A stretch of 6,290 bases of DNA from Sporomusaceae bacterium UBA1887 (GCA_002337925.1 DDHB01000005.1:4438-10727), one strand, 5' to 3'. Shown: positions 1-5,577, counted from the first letter of the stretch. Notes: generated from the sequence alone by a model not told the origin. Translations and numbers: made by a program.

Positions 1-36
1 AGTCAAATCATATGATTTGACTCTTTTTATTTTTTT
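1..36 (+). terminator. Perfect palindrome plus T-tract, probable terminator of an upstream gene
   Basis: Bases 1-22 form a perfect inverted repeat (AGTCAAATCAT and its complement with no gap) followed at 24-36 by a T-tract broken by a single A. Stem plus T-tract is the form of a Rho-independent terminator for a gene ending left of the window, although the stem is AT-rich and the palindrome may extend past the window edge. The right arm contains TTGACT (17-22), a good -35 hexamer, so the palindrome could instead be an operator over a promoter of the binding-protein gene. No convincing -10 hexamer lies at the right distance, which favours the terminator reading. Confidence 0.55.
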
Positions 37-117
37 GCATGCAGAGAATGGTCTTCCTTCGGTGAAGTCTTCGGAAAACGGCTCAAAGAGAATCTACAGA
101 AAAAGGGAGAGTTTGTA

Positions 118-1284
118 ATGAGTAAAAGGAACTTCAGACTGAGTGCATTAATTGTGGCGGTGCTGCTGCTGACCGGTATTGTGTCCGGATGTGGCGGATT
201 GGCTTCAAATGATATTAAAATTGGTCTTTTAAACGAAATGACCGGCGCTAATGCCACGATGGGGACCTCGGCAGCAAATGGAGCAAAAATGGCAATCAAA
301 GAAGCAAATGCTAAAGGCGGGGTTCTGGGCAAACAAATCCAGGCAGTGATTGGTGACAATAAAAGTGAGCCCTCTGAGTCGGCTAATGCGATGACAAAGC
401 TTACCACCCAGGACCGAGTGGCTGCAGTAACTGGTGTTTTCGCTAGTTCCAATGCTATTGCTGCTTCCAGCGTAGCCGAAGGCAGTAAAGTTCCTTTTCT
501 GGCCGTGGGTGCAACTAATCCCAAAGTAACGGTGGATGACAAAACAGGCAAAGTGAAAGACTATACTTTCCGTGTATGCTTTATTGATCCATTTCAGGGA
601 ACCGTGGGGGCTAATTTTGTTCTCAATACATTAAACCTCAAAAAAGCTGCTATTTTGGTTGATAATAGCAGTGATTACAGCAAAGGGCTGCTTGCTTTCT
701 TTAAAGAAGCTTTTGTTAAAGGGGGCGGGTCAATCGTCACTGAAGAAGCTTACTTACAAAAGGATCAGGATTTTAAAGCGATTTTAACAAAAGTAAAAGC
801 TGCCAATCCGGATGTGCTTTATGTTCCCGGTTACTATGAGGAAGTAGGCAAGATTGTCAAGCAAGCTCGCGAGCTTGGGATTACCGTGCCGGTAGTTGGC
901 GGTGATGGCTGGGATTCTCCTAAACTGGCGGAAGTTGCCGGTGCTGCCGCTTTAAACAATACCTATTTTACCAATCATTATTCTGTTGATGATACCAGTC
1001 CGGTTTCGCAGGCATTCGTCGAGGCCTACAAGAAAGAATACGGACAGGCGCCGGATGCGATGGCTGTTCTGGGGTATGATGCTGCGAATGTGCTGATTGA
1101 TGCTATTAAACGGGCTAATAGTGCAGAACCAGGTAAAATCCGGGAAGCATTGGCTCAGACTAAAGACTATCCTGCCATTACAGGTGCAACTACTTTAAAC
1201 ACGACTCATGATGCAGTAAAGAGTGCTGTTATAATTGAGATGAAAGAAGGAAAACAAGTATTTAAGGCAACTGTAAAACCGTAG
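118..1284 (+). CDS. LivJ-type ABC transporter substrate-binding lipoprotein (branched-chain amino acid family)
   Basis: This 388-residue protein is a solute-binding component of a branched-chain amino acid type (HAAT) ABC importer, anchored outside the cytoplasmic membrane. Residues 1-24 form a lipoprotein signal: Lys/Arg-containing N-terminus, hydrophobic stretch (about 8-22), then the lipobox VSGC with the lipidated Cys at 25. The mature part opens with IKIGLLNEMTG, followed by NGAKMAIKEANAKGGVLG, the typical start of the Peripla_BP_6 / LivJ fold, and has the normal family length. The start is supported by AGGGAGA at 104-110, seven bases before ATG. No liv permease or ATPase gene lies beside it, and a terminator-like element precedes it, so it appears monocistronic in this view. 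Members of this family bind Leu/Ile/Val, but also other amino acids, amides, urea or aromatic compounds, so the ligand is open. The family call is firm; the substrate is not. Confidence 0.93.
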   Translation: MSKRNFRLSALIVAVLLLTGIVSGCGGLASNDIKIGLLNEMTGANATMGTSAANGAKMAIKEANAKGGVLGKQIQAVIGDNKSEPSESANAMTKLTTQDRVAAVTGVFASSNAIAASSVAEGSKVPFLAVGATNPKVTVDDKTGKVKDYTFRVCFIDPFQGTVGANFVLNTLNLKKAAILVDNSSDYSKGLLAFFKEAFVKGGGSIVTEEAYLQKDQDFKAILTKVKAANPDVLYVPGYYEEVGKIVKQARELGITVPVVGGDGWDSPKLAEVAGAAALNNTYFTNHYSVDDTSPVSQAFVEAYKKEYGQAPDAMAVLGYDAANVLIDAIKRANSAEPGKIREALAQTKDYPAITGATTLNTTHDAVKSAVIIEMKEGKQVFKATVKP

Positions 1285-1310
1285 CAATAAATGATACCGG
1301 TCTAGATCGG

Positions 1311-1365
1311 ATAACTAAAACACCCGGGAAAGAGCTTTAAGCTGTTTTCCGGGTGTTTTAGTTAT
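1311..1365. terminator. Bidirectional Rho-independent terminator between convergent genes
   Basis: Arms 1311-1331 and 1345-1365 are complementary at 20 of 21 positions. The only exception, 1328 against 1348, is a G-U wobble in the plus-strand RNA and a C-A mismatch in the minus-strand RNA. The 13-base loop contains a further small inverted repeat, AGCTTTAAGCT. The outer arms carry an A-run on the left and a T-run on the right, so either transcript gets a GC-rich stem core (CACCCGGG) followed by U-rich sequence. It sits 26 bases after the binding-protein stop and 9 bases beyond the stop of the oppositely oriented oleate hydratase gene, and thus serves both. Confidence 0.92.
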
Positions 1366-1374
1366 CCAAGCTGT

Positions 1375-2955
1375 CTACCTAAAGGAGGTGATAAAAGAGT
1401 CAAACAGAACACGTGTATCGTACTGATACTGATGCATGGGAACAACTTCTTTGCTCAAGTTAAGAAGAGAATATACTGCAATTTGCGCAGAACGGACAGA
1501 GTACTCTACTGTGAATACCACATCATCCGGTATTTCTGCAAATTGTCCGAGAAAGGCGAGATTTGTTGACCCTGGTGGCACTACAAGGGGCCTGTCACCT
1601 TTTGCTCGAGGCATAAACTGGCTGGTAATGAAAGGCATCAGGCAAGGAAGGCAATTGGAGGTTTTAAGAATGAACGGAAGCTCGTCGGTAAAGCGAAGAT
1701 GAGAGCACAGTTCAGTCAATATTTCTTCACCAGTACATTCGGACATTTTTTTCGGTACAAAGTTTCCTTGTTTGTCTGGAAAGAGACCATAGCCCCAGAA
1801 GACATTAATATCCTCCGGCTGATTAATGAAATGTGGTTGATAGGCCAAGACAATAGACATAAACCAATTAGAATCTCTAAAGGTTACAAGAGCTCCAGTT
1901 CCGGCAGTATTTCCCGAAAGCTTTTCCATTAAGTCAAAAAATATCGGATCCTTACAAGTAACAGTAAAGGACTCCCACAACGATTTTTCAATATGATCGG
2001 CAAAAGGGGCGGGATTACCTAAATCAGGGTGTTTTTTTACAATTGATTCCCATAGTTTGAAGGAGGCACCCTTTGAACCTAAGCGGGGAGCGGTGGTCAT
2101 TGAGCCAATCGTATAGCCTTCGGTCATTGAACCATTAGTGACAAAGACCAGATCATTAGCTTGCAATTGTATTTTTTGCTGTGTGCCGTTAGCTGTATAG
2201 TGGATACATTCTACGGTTTTTTCAGCAGCTGCCGGTTTAAAATCAAGATCAGTTACCCGGCAATTCATTGAGAAGACAACACCTTGCTCCTTTAACCATT
2301 TTATCAGGGGTAAAATAATGGAGTCGTATTGATTGTAGGGAGTGCGGGTTACACCCTCTAATGTTTGAATACGGGGGAATTCATGCATGAAGCGAAGCAT
2401 ATAGCGTTTAAATTCAACAGCGCTGTGCCAAGGCTGGAAGGCAAAGGTAGTAGCCCACATGTACCAGAAGTTCGTTTTAAAAAATGATGGCGAAAAAAAC
2501 TGTTCAATCGTTATTGTTCCCAAGGCTTCTTCTGGCGTAACGGTAAGCTTCAACATGTCAATCCGATCTTTATTGCTGAAACCCATAGAAGATACATCGA
2601 TGATTTTTCCGTTCCCGTCAATTAGTCGTGCTTTTGCATGAGTGCGGACATTCCTATCAAACTCAATAATTTCATCACGGACTGACTTTTGAGGATTGCT
2701 GATGGAAGGAATGAATTTCAGCAGTTCCCAGGTGCATTCATATGCTTCGTCATTAAGCATCCTGCCGCCACGAATCATATAGCCCTTTTCCGGTGACCCC
2801 GTACCGTCGCAGCTTCCACCGGTTATATTCATTTCCTCAAAAATTGTTATGTTTTTGCCTGGAATATGGGCGTCCCTGATCAAATATACTGCAGCGGCCA
2901 GAGAACCAACGCCAGCTCCGACAAAATAGGCTTTACAAGTTTCTGTTTGCCCCAT
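1375..2955 (-). CDS. ohyA: Oleate hydratase (fatty acid double-bond hydratase), FAD-dependent, RGGRM active-site type
   Basis: The 526-residue product belongs to the oleate hydratase / 67-kDa myosin-cross-reactive antigen family (EC 4.2.1.53). These enzymes add water to cis-9 double bonds of free fatty acids, giving 10-hydroxy acids, and need FAD structurally. The sequence shows an N-terminal dinucleotide fold (GAGVGSLAAAVYLIRD, 13-28), an acidic residue ending strand 2 (ITIFEE, near 40), GGSCDG (46-51), the loop RGGRMLND (62-69) with YECTWELL, and YNQYDS (207-212), all family landmarks. Characterised enzymes are often about 560-590 residues, so this one is on the short side. In many of them a catalytic Glu occupies the RGGRE/RGNRE loop; here that place is Met66. 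ATG is preceded on the minus strand by AGGAGGA (2963-2969), seven bases away. It is transcribed alone, away from the sigma-54 region. Likely role: detoxifying or modifying unsaturated fatty acids. Exact substrate range is unknown. Confidence 0.93.
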   Translation of the reverse strand: MGQTETCKAYFVGAGVGSLAAAVYLIRDAHIPGKNITIFEEMNITGGSCDGTGSPEKGYMIRGGRMLNDEAYECTWELLKFIPSISNPQKSVRDEIIEFDRNVRTHAKARLIDGNGKIIDVSSMGFSNKDRIDMLKLTVTPEEALGTITIEQFFSPSFFKTNFWYMWATTFAFQPWHSAVEFKRYMLRFMHEFPRIQTLEGVTRTPYNQYDSIILPLIKWLKEQGVVFSMNCRVTDLDFKPAAAEKTVECIHYTANGTQQKIQLQANDLVFVTNGSMTEGYTIGSMTTAPRLGSKGASFKLWESIVKKHPDLGNPAPFADHIEKSLWESFTVTCKDPIFFDLMEKLSGNTAGTGALVTFRDSNWFMSIVLAYQPHFINQPEDINVFWGYGLFPDKQGNFVPKKMSECTGEEILTELCSHLRFTDELPFILKTSNCLPCLMPFITSQFMPRAKGDRPLVVPPGSTNLAFLGQFAEIPDDVVFTVEYSVRSAQIAVYSLLNLSKEVVPMHQYQYDTRVLFDSFITSFR

Positions 2956-3150
2956 GGAAAAATCCTCCTGTTTTTAAACGTATCATTATTATGAGCTTAC
3001 AATAAAACGTGTATACAATTTAATAAATTAACTTACCGGCTTGTAGTCGTTTATCCTTTGCTTTTTGGTATGTTTCTTGCATTTGATTAAGTTATTGATG
3101 GTTGAAGAAGTAATGCTGATTGAGATAAATACAAAAAGGCGGAGATAAAC
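2956..3150. other. Divergent intergenic region between oleate hydratase and the small Cys protein
   Basis: This 195-base AT-rich gap carries the oleate hydratase leader and ribosome site on the minus strand and the sigma-54 promoter of the small Cys protein on the plus strand. For the minus strand only a weak sigma-70-like pair can be proposed (TTGTAT near 3013-3018 and CATAAT near 2988-2993, spacer 19). An 8-base palindrome, TGTATACA, lies at 3010-3017, and a loose inverted repeat ACTTAC...GTAGT at 3031-3048. No copy of the TGTCAR-N4-CTGACR motif seen elsewhere in the window is present here. Confidence 0.5.
3065..3081 (+). promoter_or_regulatory. Sigma-54 promoter (-24/-12) upstream of the small Cys-rich protein gene
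   Basis: TTGGTATGTTTCTTGCA carries the invariant GG (3067-3068) and GC (3079-3080) with the required 10-base gap, plus the full TTGCA -12 block. The -24 block is TGGTATG instead of TGGCACG. With C3080 as -12, transcription would begin near 3092, giving a 59-base leader to ATG 3151. The presence of a sigma-54 activator gene immediately downstream supports the call. No obvious enhancer repeat is seen in the 200 bases upstream, so the activator that works on it is not certain. Confidence 0.72.
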
Positions 3151-3405
3151 ATGGAAGCAAAAGAATTAATTGAATGTATTGAAAAGTTCTTGGAAGTAAA
3201 GGCGAAGGAGCTAGAGGAAGGCAGGCAATTAGAAATACTGAAAGGTATGCTGCAGACGATAAAAACAAGTGCAGCAAGGCCTTTATGTGAGAATTGTCTA
3301 TATCATGAACGTGCTTTCTGCAGTAAATTAAAGAGAGATACATTTGCTCTTTCCTGTGCGCAATGGGAAGAGAATTCAATGGGGCTGGATATTATTGCTT
3401 ATTAG
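3151..3405 (+). CDS. Small Cys-rich protein with helical N-terminus, function unknown
   Basis: An 84-residue protein I cannot assign to a named family. The N-terminal half (about 2-38) is rich in Glu, Lys and Leu and looks like an amphipathic helix or short coiled coil. The C-terminal half holds Cys46-x2-Cys49-x7-Cys57-x11-Cys69 followed by Gln-Trp, a pattern suited to binding one zinc ion or an iron-sulfur cluster; a further Cys is at 9. There is no signal peptide or membrane segment, so it should be cytoplasmic. ATG is preceded by AGGCGGAG (3137-3144), six bases away. It follows a good sigma-54 promoter and precedes, in the same direction, the sigma-54 activator gene; the 190-base gap between them contains a terminator-like hairpin. 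The ribosome site, promoter and Cys spacing make it a probable real gene. A redox-sensing or metal-binding adaptor role would be guesswork. Confidence 0.75.
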   Translation: MEAKELIECIEKFLEVKAKELEEGRQLEILKGMLQTIKTSAARPLCENCLYHERAFCSKLKRDTFALSCAQWEENSMGLDIIAY

Positions 3406-3430
3406 TATTTTTTCAGAAAAAGCAGGATTT

Positions 3431-3487
3431 ATGAAAGCAACAACGAAGTTTGCTTTAACGAATTTATATAAGGTGTCAGGAAACTGA
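3431..3487 (+). CDS. Possible 18-codon leader peptide ahead of the regulator
   Basis: A short reading frame beginning MKATTKFALTNLYKVSGN and ending at TGA 3485-3487 lies in the leader of the activator gene. AGGA (3424-3427) sits only three bases before ATG, which is closer than usual. It is followed eleven bases later by a terminator-like hairpin, the arrangement seen in transcription attenuation, and contains three Thr and three Lys codons without a striking run. Its stop codon lies inside the TGTCAG/CTGACA palindrome. Reading frames this short occur by chance, so this is only a candidate. Confidence 0.2.
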   Translation: MKATTKFALTNLYKVSGN

Positions 3488-3489
3488 CA
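3474..3489. promoter_or_regulatory. Inverted repeat TGTCAR-N4-CTGACR, copy A: probable regulator binding site
   Basis: TGTCAG-GAAA-CTGACA is a perfect 6+6 inverted repeat with a four-base gap. The same motif occurs twice more just after the activator gene (5055-5070 and 5075-5090), and I saw no other copy in the window. It lies about 107 bases before the regulator start and just after a TATATA (3465-3470) that could be a -10 element. A bound protein here could repress the regulator's own transcription. This copy is also about 380 bases downstream of the predicted start at 3092. The repeat is direct observation; its assignment to the encoded Fis-type activator is inference. Confidence 0.7.
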
Positions 3490-3498
3490 TAAGCAAAG

Positions 3499-3546
3499 AT
3501 GCTTGTAACATCCCCCGGCTTTATGGATGATACTGGCATTTTTTTT
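3499..3546 (+). terminator. Terminator or attenuator hairpin upstream of the activator gene
   Basis: Arms 3499-3513 (ATGCTTGTAACATCC) and 3525-3539 (GGATGATACTGGCAT) pair at 12 of 15 positions plus one wobble, with an 11-base loop and an uninterrupted run of eight T at 3539-3546. This would end transcripts coming from the small Cys protein gene. Because no clear promoter lies between this element and the regulator start (3596), read-through may control regulator expression, making it a candidate attenuator. The T-rich bases after it also create a spurious hydrophobic reading frame. Confidence 0.68.
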
Positions 3547-3582
3547 ATCTATTTTAATTTTTTGTTTCTGTCTGCGGCGACA

Positions 3583-3590
3583 AAGGAGGA
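3583..3590 (+). promoter_or_regulatory. Ribosome binding site fixing the activator start at 3596
   Basis: AAGGAGGA lies five bases before ATG 3596 and is nearly perfect. The in-frame ATG at 3527 has no ribosome site, falls inside the right arm of the terminator-like hairpin and would add a 23-residue hydrophobic/basic stretch translated from the T-tract. The shorter start is therefore chosen. Confidence 0.9.
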
Positions 3591-3595
3591 AGAGC

Positions 3596-5068
3596 ATGGA
3601 TAAAACAGCTGCCCTGCCGATAATTCAGCTGGAGCAATACTTGCAAACAGGCCAGTTTGATAAGGTGATAGAACTTTTTCAACAGATGGATACAGCGTAT
3701 CAATTGCAGCAAGCCAGGTTAGAGACCTTACTGGATACAGTAAATGAAGCAATCTGCATGATTGATGAAAAAGACAAAGTGCTCGTTTGGAATAAGCAGG
3801 CTGAAGCCCTATATGGTATTAAGGCGCAGGACATTATACAACAGCCCATTGACCACTTTTTTTCGAATTTAAAAATCAGCACGGCAATGAAACAGCATCA
3901 GCAAATTATAGAAGAATATCATACTCCTTGTCCGGAAACGCATGTTTTAATTAACACGAGGCCTATTATACTGAATGGCACGGCGGTTGGCGGTATTTCG
4001 GCTGAAAGAGATATTACCGATCTAGTACAGTTAAATCAAAAGTTATCACAAACAAACCGTGAAGTGCAGTCTTTGAAAAAGACGATTCATACCATTCATT
4101 CGCAAAATGACCCATTTTCGGCTATCTATGGCCGTGGCAAAGCAATTGGTGCTGCCGTCAGTATGGCTAAGCGTGTTTCAGTAACAAATGTTCCCGTTTT
4201 ACTGCGAGGAGAAAGTGGGACAGGAAAAGAACTGTTTGCCCGGGCTATTCACGAGGCCAGTCAAGTGGCTGGGGCATTTATTGCGATTAACTGTGGTGCT
4301 ATTCCTGCAAATCTGTTTGAAAGTGAATTGTTCGGCTATCAGCCCGGTGCTTTCACAGGTGCTGACCGTAAAGGGAAAGAGGGTCTGCTAGAAAAAGCCA
4401 ACGGCGGGACTCTCTTGCTTGATGAGGTAGGCGATATGCCCCGCGAAATGCAGGTAAAACTGTTGAGGACATTACAGGAAAAATGTTTATACCGGGTAGG
4501 TGGCAATAAACCGATTCCTGTTGATTTTAGGGTTATTGCTGCGACACACCGAAATTTAGAAGATATGATTCGTACCGGTGAATTCCGGGAAGATTTATAT
4601 TACCGGCTGAATGTTGTATCTATAGCCCTGCCGCCTTTACGGGACCGCCTGGATGATCTGCCTGAACTGCTGCGTCGAGGTTTACAGTATTACAGTGCTC
4701 TTTATAACAAAAATATTAGTAAAGTTGATCCGTCGGTAATGGCTGCGCTTGTGCAGTATCAGTGGCCAGGCAATATCAGGGAACTCCTGAATGCCTTAGA
4801 GAGACTGGTTATACTGACGGATGGCGATACGCTGGGAATTGAAGATTTGCCTCAGGCCTTGTTTTCAGCAGAAGGGTTAAAATCAGGAGGAGTCAGCCAT
4901 GCTGCTGGTGGTTTACCGGTAGCTACTGCTGAGCTGGAAAGAGAAATTATTACTCGTGTGCTGGAAGAGCAAAGTTATAATAAAGCGCTGACTGCTCAAA
5001 AATTGGGCATTCCCCGCAGCACGCTCTACTACAAAATGCAAAAGCTTGGTATAGTGTCAACAAGCTGA
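3596..5068 (+). CDS. Sigma-54 enhancer-binding activator: PAS, AAA+ and Fis-type DNA-binding domains
   Basis: A 490-residue transcription activator that would use ATP hydrolysis to open sigma-54 promoters. Residues about 41-145 form a PAS sensor domain (LLDTVNEAICMIDEKDKVLVWN onward, ending in SAERDITD); about 145-170 is a probable linker helix. The AAA+ domain, about 173-400, is complete: Walker A GESGTGKE (205-212), the sigma-54 contact loop GAFTGA (251-256), Walker B LLLDE (273-277), the FREDLYYRLNV arginine-finger region (330-340) and WPGNIREL (390-397). The C-terminus (about 446-487) is a Fis-family helix-turn-helix, with KALTAQKLGIPRSTLYYKM. There is no receiver domain, so it is not a phosphorylated response regulator; a ligand, redox state or partner protein at the PAS domain is expected to control it. 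It stands between inverted-repeat sites on both sides and directly before a sigma-54-driven oxidoreductase operon, its most likely target. The effector is unknown. Confidence 0.95.
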   Translation: MDKTAALPIIQLEQYLQTGQFDKVIELFQQMDTAYQLQQARLETLLDTVNEAICMIDEKDKVLVWNKQAEALYGIKAQDIIQQPIDHFFSNLKISTAMKQHQQIIEEYHTPCPETHVLINTRPIILNGTAVGGISAERDITDLVQLNQKLSQTNREVQSLKKTIHTIHSQNDPFSAIYGRGKAIGAAVSMAKRVSVTNVPVLLRGESGTGKELFARAIHEASQVAGAFIAINCGAIPANLFESELFGYQPGAFTGADRKGKEGLLEKANGGTLLLDEVGDMPREMQVKLLRTLQEKCLYRVGGNKPIPVDFRVIAATHRNLEDMIRTGEFREDLYYRLNVVSIALPPLRDRLDDLPELLRRGLQYYSALYNKNISKVDPSVMAALVQYQWPGNIRELLNALERLVILTDGDTLGIEDLPQALFSAEGLKSGGVSHAAGGLPVATAELEREIITRVLEEQSYNKALTAQKLGIPRSTLYYKMQKLGIVSTS

Positions 5069-5070
5069 CG
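5055..5070. promoter_or_regulatory. Inverted repeat TGTCAR-N4-CTGACR, copy B: upstream activator site
   Basis: TGTCAA-CAAG-CTGACG, with outer pairs matching five of six positions, overlaps the last codons and the TGA stop (5066-5068) of the activator gene. Its centre is about 195 bases upstream of the predicted start at 5258 and exactly 20 bases (about two DNA turns) from copy C, so two dimers would bind the same face of the helix. Spacing and distance are typical of sigma-54 enhancer sites. Confidence 0.72.
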
Positions 5071-5074
5071 GTTG

Positions 5075-5090
5075 TGTCAGAAAACTGACG
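5075..5090. promoter_or_regulatory. Inverted repeat TGTCAR-N4-CTGACR, copy C: upstream activator site
   Basis: TGTCAG-AAAA-CTGACG is almost identical to copy A (3474-3489), differing in one arm base and one gap base. It is centred about 175 bases upstream of the predicted operon start, a usual distance for an enhancer that acts through DNA looping. Confidence 0.78.
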
Positions 5091-5139
5091 AATGATTAAG
5101 GAAAAAACTTTTAAAAAAACGAAAAGGGAGCAATTAGCT

Positions 5140-5167
5140 GGCCACATCATACGATCATGATGTGGCC
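5140..5167 (+). terminator. Hairpin after the activator gene, probable terminator
   Basis: A perfect 11-base stem (GGCCACATCAT and its complement, 5140-5150 with 5157-5167) encloses the six-base loop ACGATC. The following bases, TTAACTTTGTG, are only moderately T-rich, so termination may be incomplete. Its place 71 bases after the activator stop and before the next promoter fits a terminator. The alternative is a protein-binding palindrome between the enhancer and the promoter. Confidence 0.65.
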
Positions 5168-5230
5168 TTAACTTTGTGTAAAAGCGGGTACTAACTGCCG
5201 CGCGTAAAAAAATAGATGTTTAATAATCAG

Positions 5231-5247
5231 TTGGCACGATAATTGCA
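5231..5247 (+). promoter_or_regulatory. Consensus sigma-54 promoter (-24/-12) of the oxidoreductase operon
   Basis: TTGGCACGATAATTGCA matches the sigma-54 consensus TGGCACG-N4-TTGCW at every defined position, with GG at 5233-5234 and GC at 5245-5246. Counting C5246 as -12 puts the start of transcription near 5258, only 14 bases before the preferred TTG start codon of the first gene. The enhancer repeats and the matching class of activator just upstream make this one of the firmest calls in the window. Confidence 0.95.
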
Positions 5248-5260
5248 TTAAAGTAAAATG

Positions 5261-5265
5261 AGGTG
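5261..5265 (+). promoter_or_regulatory. Ribosome binding site that selects a TTG start
   Basis: AGGTG lies six bases before TTG 5272. The in-frame GTG at 5263-5265 overlaps this site, has no ribosome site of its own and would lie only five bases from the predicted transcript start. An ATG at 5259 is in another frame and runs into TGA after five codons. The TTG is therefore the best-supported start. Confidence 0.7.
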
Positions 5266-5271
5266 TTTAAC

Positions 5272-5577
5272 TTGAGAATTGTCAATCATCCAATTTTAGA
5301 ATTTCCCCAACAAGAAATGGTTTCATTTACTTATAATGGCACCCCTGTGCAAGGAATTGAAGGAGAATCTATTGCCGCAGCACTTCATGCCGCAGGGATA
5401 AAAATGCTGCGCCATAGTTCCCGGCATCATCGTCCACGGGGTCTCTTCTGTGCGATTGGCAATTGCTCGTCCTGTCTGATGACAGTCAATGGTGTGCCTA
5501 ATGTGCGCGTATGTGTCGAGCCCCTTCAAGCCGGTATGGCTGTACAAGTACAGCAGGGAAAGGGGACGATAGTATGA
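5272..5577 (+). CDS. Small [2Fe-2S] protein, HcnA / dehydrogenase iron-sulfur subunit family
   Basis: With TTG 5272 as start the protein has 101 residues beginning (M)RIVNHPILEF. It is a ferredoxin-like [2Fe-2S] domain with Cys60-x4-Cys65-x2-Cys68-x12-Cys81; the block RPRGLFCAIGNCSSCLMTV is characteristic of HcnA, the small subunits of opine and proline/hydroxyproline dehydrogenases, and the N-terminal part of sarcosine oxidase alpha. In those complexes it passes electrons from a flavoprotein that oxidises an amine or amino acid. It is the first gene after the sigma-54 promoter and overlaps the next gene by four bases (ATGA), so the two are translationally coupled and very likely form one complex. 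The substrate cannot be told from this subunit. A GTG start at 5263 (three residues longer) is possible but less likely. Confidence 0.9.
   Translation: MRIVNHPILEFPQQEMVSFTYNGTPVQGIEGESIAAALHAAGIKMLRHSSRHHRPRGLFCAIGNCSSCLMTVNGVPNVRVCVEPLQAGMAVQVQQGKGTIV

Noticed and set aside
1382..1392. AAGGAGGTGAT on the plus strand, a perfect complement of the 16S rRNA 3' end.
   Set aside because: No start codon follows at a usable distance (the next ATG, 1436, is over 40 bases away). It is antisense to the ITSF residues near the C-terminus of oleate hydratase and is probably chance.
1436..1932. Plus-strand open frames (1436-1702, 1699-1932) opposite the oleate hydratase gene.
   Set aside because: No recognisable protein features or ribosome sites; they are antisense shadows of a well-supported gene.
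3092..3379. Minus-strand open frame of 95 codons opposite the small Cys protein.
   Set aside because: It lacks a ribosome site and overlaps the predicted promoter and leader; the plus-strand frame has a promoter, a ribosome site and an ordered Cys pattern.
3525..3538. GG...GC pattern (TGGATGATACTGGC) that resembles a sigma-54 promoter for the activator gene.
   Set aside because: The GG-to-GC spacing is one base short and the TTGC block is missing; the bases are better explained as the right arm of the hairpin.
3527..3595. An N-terminal extension of the activator that looks like a membrane segment (hydrophobic run followed by RRQRRK).
   Set aside because: It begins inside the terminator-like hairpin, has no ribosome site and is translated from the T-tract; ATG 3596 has a near-perfect ribosome site.
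4950..5150. Minus-strand open frame across the end of the activator gene and the enhancer repeats.
   Set aside because: No ribosome site, and it runs through the hairpin and the A-tract region; a chance frame.
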